From contig NZ_RCIQ01000031.1 of NCBI RefSeq assembly GCF_004000255.1, positions 1 through 34,625 on the forward strand: DNA of 34,625 bases, written 5' to 3'. Source of the DNA: Nioella ostreopsis. GTDB lineage: Bacteria; Pseudomonadota; Alphaproteobacteria; Rhodobacterales; Rhodobacteraceae. The position numbers and the translations under genes were made by a program. Shown one piece after another: positions 32,446 through 34,625 of this stretch. The notes below the pieces were generated by a model. The model ran no database searches. It saw only the letters and a program-made list of their open reading frames with translations, and had not been told where the DNA came from. Numbering within the stretch: the stretch's first letter is position 1; every line of letters starts with the position of its first letter.

Positions 32446-32916
32446 ATGCGCCTCACCCTCCTCTCCGCGCTTTTCTGGTTTGCGCTCGACCAGATCAGCA
32501 AATGGTTCGTGCTCTACCAGATGGATCTGCTGACCATCGGCCATATGGAAATCCTGCCGCCCTATCTGAACTTTCACATGGGCTGGAACACCGGCGTCAA
32601 TTTCGGCCTTCTGGCCAATGACGCCGACGCCACCCGCTGGCTGCTTGTCGCGCTGGCCTTCGTCATCTCGGCCTGGATCCTGTGGTGGTCGCGCCGAATG
32701 CACAAACGCATCTCGATGTTGTCGGCGGGCGCCATCATCGGCGGGGCCATCGCAAATGCCTTCGACAGGGTCATCTATGGCGCGGTTGCGGACTTCCTGA
32801 ACACCTCCTGCTGTGGCTTTCAGAACCCGTATGCGTTCAACATTGCCGATATCGGTGTCTTTGTCGGTGCCTTTGGCTTGCTGATCTTTGCAGATACGAA
32901 GAATATGACCCCGTGA
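32446..32916 (+). CDS. lspA: Lipoprotein signal peptidase (signal peptidase II)
   Basis: 156 residues with four hydrophobic segments. The two catalytic aspartates are Asp116 in 'FDRVIYGAVADFL' and Asp135 in 'FNIADIGVFVG', 19 residues apart as in characterised LspA. 'MGWNTGVNFGLL' is the conserved extracytoplasmic segment. LspA cuts diacylated prolipoproteins before the lipobox cysteine; substrates in this window include the DUF3576, LptE and DUF3035 proteins. AAGGA stands 10 bases upstream of the ATG. Element copy 4 lies in its leader region. Confidence 0.95.
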   Translation: MRLTLLSALFWFALDQISKWFVLYQMDLLTIGHMEILPPYLNFHMGWNTGVNFGLLANDADATRWLLVALAFVISAWILWWSRRMHKRISMLSAGAIIGGAIANAFDRVIYGAVADFLNTSCCGFQNPYAFNIADIGVFVGAFGLLIFADTKNMTP

Positions 32917-32960
32917 CGGCGGCGAAAACATGCGCTAAACCGTCCGAGAGGAGAGACTGA

Positions 32961-33485
32961 ATGAGCAGGCTTCGCACGGCAATCGGCTTGGGACTGGTGC
33001 TTTTGGCACTCGCGGCATGCGGTCGGGACGACCCACGCCTGTTGAACCTGCGCGCCGACGGCGAAGGCCCCGATGAATTCGGCATTCTTCCCACGCGGCC
33101 TCTGCAAGTGCCGGACGATCTGCAAAGCCTGCCTGCCCCGTCCCCCGGTGGCATCAACCGCGCCGATCCCGACCCCGAGGCCGACGTGGCCGCCGCGCTT
33201 GGCGGCAATATCGACCGCGCCGGGGCTGGCAGCCAGGGCATGGTCAGCTATGTGACCCGCTTCGGCGTCGGCCGCGATATCCGCGATACGCTGGCCGCAG
33301 AAGACCTGGAATTCCGCCGCCGCAACGACGGACGGATTCTGGAACGCATCGCCGCCGTGAACGTCTATCACCGCGCCTATCGCTCCATGTCGCTCGACCG
33401 CTATGCAGAACTCGAGCGCATGCGCGCCGCTGGCATCCGCACGCCCGCTGCGCCGCCGCAAGAAATCGGCAATATCGAAGATTGA
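32961..33485 (+). CDS. DUF3035 (BamF-type) outer-membrane lipoprotein
   Basis: 174 residues. The lipoprotein signal is 'MSRLRTAIGLGLVLLALAAC' with Cys20 as lipidation site. The mature protein begins 'GRDDPRLLNLRADGEGPDEFGILPTRPLQVPDDL', characteristic of DUF3035, which I recall being named BamF in alphaproteobacteria, an accessory subunit of the outer-membrane barrel assembly machine. The C-terminal half is charged and helical. It directly follows lspA, the enzyme that would process it, and GGAGAG precedes the ATG. Confidence 0.85.
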   Translation: MSRLRTAIGLGLVLLALAACGRDDPRLLNLRADGEGPDEFGILPTRPLQVPDDLQSLPAPSPGGINRADPDPEADVAAALGGNIDRAGAGSQGMVSYVTRFGVGRDIRDTLAAEDLEFRRRNDGRILERIAAVNVYHRAYRSMSLDRYAELERMRAAGIRTPAAPPQEIGNIED

Positions 33486-33677
33486 TACTCCTTCACGGCC
33501 ACCGGATTCGCGTGTGCCACATCGGAAACGTGGACACCGCGAATAAAGCGCAGATGGTGCCCGAAAATCTGTGTCTGTATGGTTACAGCTCCGTGCTCGG
33601 ATCCGCTAAGGTATTGAGCTTGAAAATCTTTCCTGAAAACCTACGTGCGGGTCCATGGCAGGCAAGGCGGGGGTAAC

Positions 33678-34589
33678 ATGCCGAACTCAGAGCTTTTAAC
33701 CTATGTCTACCAGGTAACAGGCGGCACGGCGGGCGGGGTCATGAATGTCGGCACCCGGTACGATGCTTCGTCCCCGGGGTCGTCCGGCCCCTATACGCTC
33801 AGTGATGGCCGGGACGGTGCGGTCGACGGAACGACCGCACTGGGAGACCTGGTCTACTATATCGATAGTAGCGGAACCTATCAGGCGCAGGTCATAGCGC
33901 TGACGGATGGCGACGATCCGATCATCCAGTTCCTCAGCGGCGGCGGCACATGGATCCTCTCGAACAACCCGTCGCTGCCGCAGGGCGGAACCGTGAACAC
34001 GACCAATACCGGCTCGTATATCTACTGCTTTCTCGGCGGGACCCGGATCATGACACCGCAAGGGGAAATCGAAGTCGAGCGCCTTACGATCGGAGACCCG
34101 GTGCTGACCGCAGAAGGCTGCATCGTCCCGGTCAAATGGATCGGACGCCAAACCGTTTCTACCGCCTTCGGTCCCGCCGAGCGTCTGATGCCGGTGCGGA
34201 TCAGCGCAGACGCGCTTGGCAACGGCCTGCCCCATACGGACCTGACAGTGACCGCCGATCACGGGATGCTGGTGGATGGTGTCATCTGCCATGCGGGGGC
34301 GCTTGTGAACGACACCACGATCACCCGTGTGCCGCTCTCCGAGATGGGACAGACCTATACCGTCTACCATATCGAGACCGAGGAACATGAGATCATCCTC
34401 GCAAACGGCGCCCCTGCCGAGACCTTCATCGACAACGTGAGCCGCCGGGTGTTCGACAACTTCGCCGAGTTCGAAGCGCTCTATGGTGATGTGCCGGAAA
34501 TGGAAGAACTTCCCTACCCCCGTGCGATGTCCGCGCGGCAGGTGCCGGGGCGGATTGCTGAAAGTCTCGCCATTCGCAAGGTGGCCTGA
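33678..34589 (+). CDS. Hint-domain (Hedgehog/intein-type) protein
   Basis: 303 residues. Residues 1-112 form a Gly/Thr/Ser-rich beta segment with no signal peptide. A Hint_2-type domain follows from Cys117: 'YCFLGGTRIMTPQGEIEVERL' is block A, 'IGDPVLTAEGCIVPVKWIGRQ' follows, 'LTVTADHGMLVDGVICHAGALV' is the conserved His-containing block, and 'YTVYHIETEEHEIILANGAPAETF' is the last block. Hint folds cleave or rearrange the bond before their cysteine; in Rhodobacterales Hint_2 domains often occur in secreted, type I-exported proteins. There is no C-extein, so splicing is not expected. The ATG at 33678 follows GCGGGGGT. The 192-bp spacer before it shows no clear promoter. Confidence 0.85.
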   Translation: MPNSELLTYVYQVTGGTAGGVMNVGTRYDASSPGSSGPYTLSDGRDGAVDGTTALGDLVYYIDSSGTYQAQVIALTDGDDPIIQFLSGGGTWILSNNPSLPQGGTVNTTNTGSYIYCFLGGTRIMTPQGEIEVERLTIGDPVLTAEGCIVPVKWIGRQTVSTAFGPAERLMPVRISADALGNGLPHTDLTVTADHGMLVDGVICHAGALVNDTTITRVPLSEMGQTYTVYHIETEEHEIILANGAPAETFIDNVSRRVFDNFAEFEALYGDVPEMEELPYPRAMSARQVPGRIAESLAIRKVA

Positions 34590-34595
34590 ACCAAG

Positions 34596-34621
34596 GGGAC
34601 TCCGGCAACTGCCGGGGTCTC
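34596..34621 (+). terminator. Probable terminator of the Hint gene (cut by window end)
   Basis: GGGACTCCGGC (34596-34606) pairs with GCCGGGGTCTC (34611-34621) over an AACT loop, with two G-T pairs. It lies 7 bases after the Hint stop. Any T tract would be outside the window. Confidence 0.55.
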
Positions 34622-34625
34622 AGCC

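Noticed and set aside
33482-33676. Possible small gene of 64 codons before the Hint gene
   Set aside because: It has no ribosome-binding site, overlaps the DUF3035 stop region in another frame, and has no recognisable sequence features.

Overview
The window reads as a chromosomal segment of a GC-rich alphaproteobacterium, most likely a Rhodobacterales (Roseobacter/Rhodobacter-type) member. This rests on a Rhodobacter-type porin, the DUF3576-leuS-lptE-holA and rsmB-heparinase-purH-lspA-DUF3035 gene orders, the lineage-typical families DUF2125, DUF1674/SDHAF4 and DUF3035, and high-GC codon use. I see 33 protein genes, no rRNA or tRNA, no insertion sequence, no CRISPR array and no prophage.

Layout. 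1-2899 (minus strand): a partial LamG-LamG-PIG-L deacetylase and an OmpR-type response regulator. 3034-4643 (plus): ribA and an L,D-transpeptidase. 4826-6520 (minus): YggS and a porin with a textbook terminator. 6788-11427 (plus): DUF3576 lipoprotein, leuS, lptE, holA. 11450-14865: a YkuD_2-type transpeptidase, a GST, a BaiN-like flavoprotein and a small HNH protein. 14899-19390: dapB, divergent from rbfA, a phosphodiester-glycosidase-family protein, truB, DUF1643 and a fluoroacetate-dehalogenase-like hydrolase. 19399-21738: a membrane-anchored acidic RTX-repeat protein, then rpsO. 21806-27144: an inositol-monophosphatase family protein with PmbA/TldE, a DUF2125 protein, and an SDR-crotonase pair. 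27368-34589: DUF1674, rsmB, a heparinase II/III protein, purH, lspA, a DUF3035 (BamF-type) lipoprotein and a Hint-domain protein.

Most of the window is core housekeeping: translation (leuS, rpsO, rbfA, truB, rsmB), envelope biogenesis (lptE, lspA, two transpeptidases, dapB, the BamF-type lipoprotein), and nucleotide or cofactor synthesis (purH, ribA, yggS). Accessory character is concentrated in the PIG-L protein, the RTX protein, the Hint protein and the dehalogenase-like enzyme.

The most interesting signal is not a gene. A modular, structured intergenic element occurs three times (4645-4820, 13145-13317, 27204-27365), each time filling a convergent gene junction. A fourth, diverged copy lies at 32334-32413 before lspA. 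Its two-tier hairpin keeps its pairing through several compensatory base changes while its internal-loop sequence stays fixed. A second hairpin always has three pairs, a purine-purine mismatch and a GC stem. Read on the minus strand, the element starts within a few bases of the neighbouring gene's stop codon and ends in a terminator-like hairpin with a conserved downstream tail. Other notable points are twin TGTC-N-GACA palindromes between the response regulator and ribA, a crotonase lacking both hydratase glutamates, and a dehalogenase-like enzyme whose acid position is Glu rather than Asp.
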